Assembly (NCBI GenBank): GCA_035582835.1
Contig: JAYKAV010002519.1
Coordinates: 1 to 64,000, forward strand
Direction: 5' to 3'
DNA length: 64,000 bases
DNA from: Phoebastria nigripes
Lineage: Eukaryota; Chordata; Aves; Procellariiformes; Diomedeidae
A program made the position numbers and the translations under genes. Below the pieces are notes generated by a model. The model was not told the origin of the DNA, did no database searches, and saw only the letters and a list, made by a program, of their open reading frames with translations. Shown one piece after another: positions 62,130 to 64,000 of the stretch. Position 1 is the stretch's first letter, and each line of letters opens with the position of its first letter.

Positions 62130-62640
62130 CAATTTCTATTAAAACAGTTTATGGAAAATAGACTTTGTCAAACTAATTTGATATCTATTGATAAAAGTAT
62201 TAGTGTCAATGTAATATAATCCTTTATCGGTTTTGACTTAGTGCTGCCTGACATTTTGATTAAAAAAAATAGTGACACACAATCAACATGACATACTTGT
62301 ATTAATAACTGGCTGACAGATAGGTCTCCAAATGCCATTGGCAATGAAGATTCATCATCACACGGGTGGGTTTCTAGTGGAGCTCTGTGGAAATCAGCTC
62401 TTGCCCTGTGCTGTTTAACATTTTTTCATCTGTATCCTGGAAGAAAAACATTTAAAATCTTAGTTTCAGTAGGTGGATGACAAAACACTCGGAGGAGTGA
62501 TAAATAATAAAAAAGACAGGTGTTCTGCAGCCTTTGAAAGAGGAGTACAAGAAAACATAATGAAAGGATAATAATATACCAATAGGATGGTTAGGGTGCT
62601 GCAATGGACACATATACATCTTGTGTTCCTTTTGTAGTTG
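62130..62640 (+). mobile_element. Ancient turtle-type CR1 relic, RT domain
   Basis: The + strand follows RT of the turtle-type CR1: AATAGACTTTGTCAAACTAATTTGATATCTATTGATAAA, then GGTTTTGACTTAGTGCTGCCTGACATTTTGATTAAA (motif A side, FDL at about 62232-62240), TAACTGGCTGACAGATAGGTCTC, GAAGATTCATCATCACACGGGTGGGTTTCTAGTGGAGC (motif B), TGCTGTTTAACATTTTTTCATC and the VDDKTLGGVINNKKDR block (motif C, DD at 62476-62481). Frameshifts and stops break it. The right edge near 62640 is uncertain. With the relics at 31150 and 52350 it shows that old CR1 lineages persist here. Confidence 0.75.
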
Positions 62641-64000
62641 GTGGAGAGAAATAGACATTTCTAGATTGTGACTCATCCTAGAGTGAAAATAAAATAGGTC
62701 AACAGTATGGATGCTATAAATACCTGTTTTTCTCCCTTAATCATACAGGGAGCCAAAGTCAATTAACTTGGATGTAGGTATTTCTACAGTAAAGATTTGC
62801 AGTTATGTGTAATAAATCAATCTGGTTGCTGCCATTTTTTTGTCAAAAATGTATGTGTGTGTTTGTTCAATGACTGCATGGTTGGAAATATTCAGGAAGG
62901 TGGAACTCTCTGAGTAGAAGTAGATATATGCTTCTTGGCAAACTGTTGGGAATATAGATATTACCTGAAAGTTTTTGTGTGACTCCTGTCAGAGTTACCA
63001 CAGTTGTTTTATATACAAGTTCCAAATCCAGGAAAGATGAATCAAAAACTTCTGGGATAACAAAACTATCTTCTTTGTGGTAAAGAGAAGTGCTCCTGAG
63101 AAACTGCGTGTAAATGCTATTTCTCAGACCATAGGACAAGATGGACTCACCTAGAAGTCTTTGTAAGACAGACCTATTTTGACCGTTATTTATTTTTTCT
63201 TGCATTATGTTCTTTCCCTTTGTTAAAAACAAGTTTTATTTTCCATCATTCCACAAATACAAGTAGGACAACCAAGCAGCTGTTAAGCTTTCAGAAACAT
63301 TTCTTCCTCCGTATTTCTAATGTCCCTTGTTCTGAAGAACATTATTCTGTATTCAGGCCTGGGCTACTCAGTGACCCACACATATATGATTCCCACTGCG
63401 CTCAGTATTGTTGTTGTTGTTGTAAGGAATGTGAAACAGAATCCAAGACTAAAGAGGCAGAGTTTAAACAAAGCATTAAAATGCCTGCCCTTCAACATTT
63501 TTTCGTTGATCTCAGGTCCTTGTCACATACCAGGTCTATATTTGGGCCATGGCATATTGAGAAAGATGGTGTTTGAATTCTGATGAGAACTACAGAAGTA
63601 GTGCTTGGGGCTGTGAACAGACACATCTTTTCTCTCAAGAGCTTTGAGATGAAGCTTATTAAGTCTTATACAACACAGACCATAGATAGTAGAGGAATAT
63701 ATTTGCAATCCCATCCAGGTCAGATACGTATCAGATCATTGTCCTCTATACGTGTGTTCTTTTCTGCAAATGGAAATCTTCTGAGGGAGAGGCATCTTGG
63801 TTCCTGTGAAAAGTATTTCCAGCAGAGTCTTCCTCACCCTGGGTCTATATTCTGTTTGCTTTTGTGATTAAAAGTAATGGAATGTCCTATTAAAGGTGCA
63901 AATGCTCTTCTGCTGTCCTAATTATTCTCTTAGCCATTAATGAAAAAAAGAAAAGCAATTCTAGAGGTCAGGTAGCACTGGAGGAACATGCAGCTTCTGC
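62641..64000. other. Unique noncoding DNA to the window end
   Basis: No gene or named repeat is seen. Open frames 62867-63232 (minus, 121 codons), 63220-63576 (+, 118 codons) and 63583-63867 (+) show no domain. A short GTT run lies at about 63409-63423. Confidence 0.5.

Noticed and set aside
1..64000. CRISPR arrays, bacterial operons, tRNA or rRNA genes
   Set aside because: The window is vertebrate DNA; no spaced direct-repeat array and no recognisable tRNA or rRNA sequence was seen, though small RNA genes cannot be excluded by eye.

Overview
The window reads as nuclear DNA of a bird, probably a neoavian. The evidence is the repeat content: CR1 LINEs of several ages (two with the avian 3' end that ends in ATTCTATG- or ATTCT-type tails), ERVL-like solo LTRs that begin TGTCCTGGTTTCAGCTGGG-like and end CCACGACA-like, and very old MIR-like, L2-like and turtle-type CR1 relics. 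Family names were assigned by eye from remembered consensus sequences, not from a database search.

I find no host protein-coding gene that I can support. Almost all open frames are short, lie in AT-rich DNA and show no recognisable domain. The only recognisable coding sequence is CR1 ORF2: 49 intact C-terminal codons at 1-150 (+) and a reverse-transcriptase region at 57011-58003 (-). The rest looks intergenic or deep intronic. Two short open stretches with good splice-site matches (21578-21708 and 25640-25805) are offered only as leads.

Layout. 1-411: CR1 3' end fused to the 3' part of an LTR. 412-19 kb: unique DNA with old MIR-like pieces near 8.0, 10.3 and 18.75 kb and a 40-T run at 11.76 kb. 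19.3-20.9 kb: an old, internally deleted CR1 followed by a solo LTR with TSD ACATG. 21-43.6 kb: unique DNA with an ancient CR1 3' region (31.15-31.8 kb) and an L2-like RT relic (39.4 kb). 43.6-49.0 kb: three solo LTRs of the same family, two with perfect 5-bp TSDs (GCTTA, CCTAA). 51.6-53.0 kb: two CR1 relics on the minus strand, the second of the turtle-like type. 56.36-58.01 kb: a young CR1 interrupted by a 540-base assembly gap. 62.13-62.64 kb: a turtle-like CR1 RT relic. The remainder is unique noncoding DNA.

Nothing here forms a working multi-gene system. The most interesting points are the modular structure of the LTR family, in which two versions differ only between the TATA box and the polyadenylation signal, the predicted CR1-into-LTR nest at the left edge, and the number of deeply old CR1 fossils.
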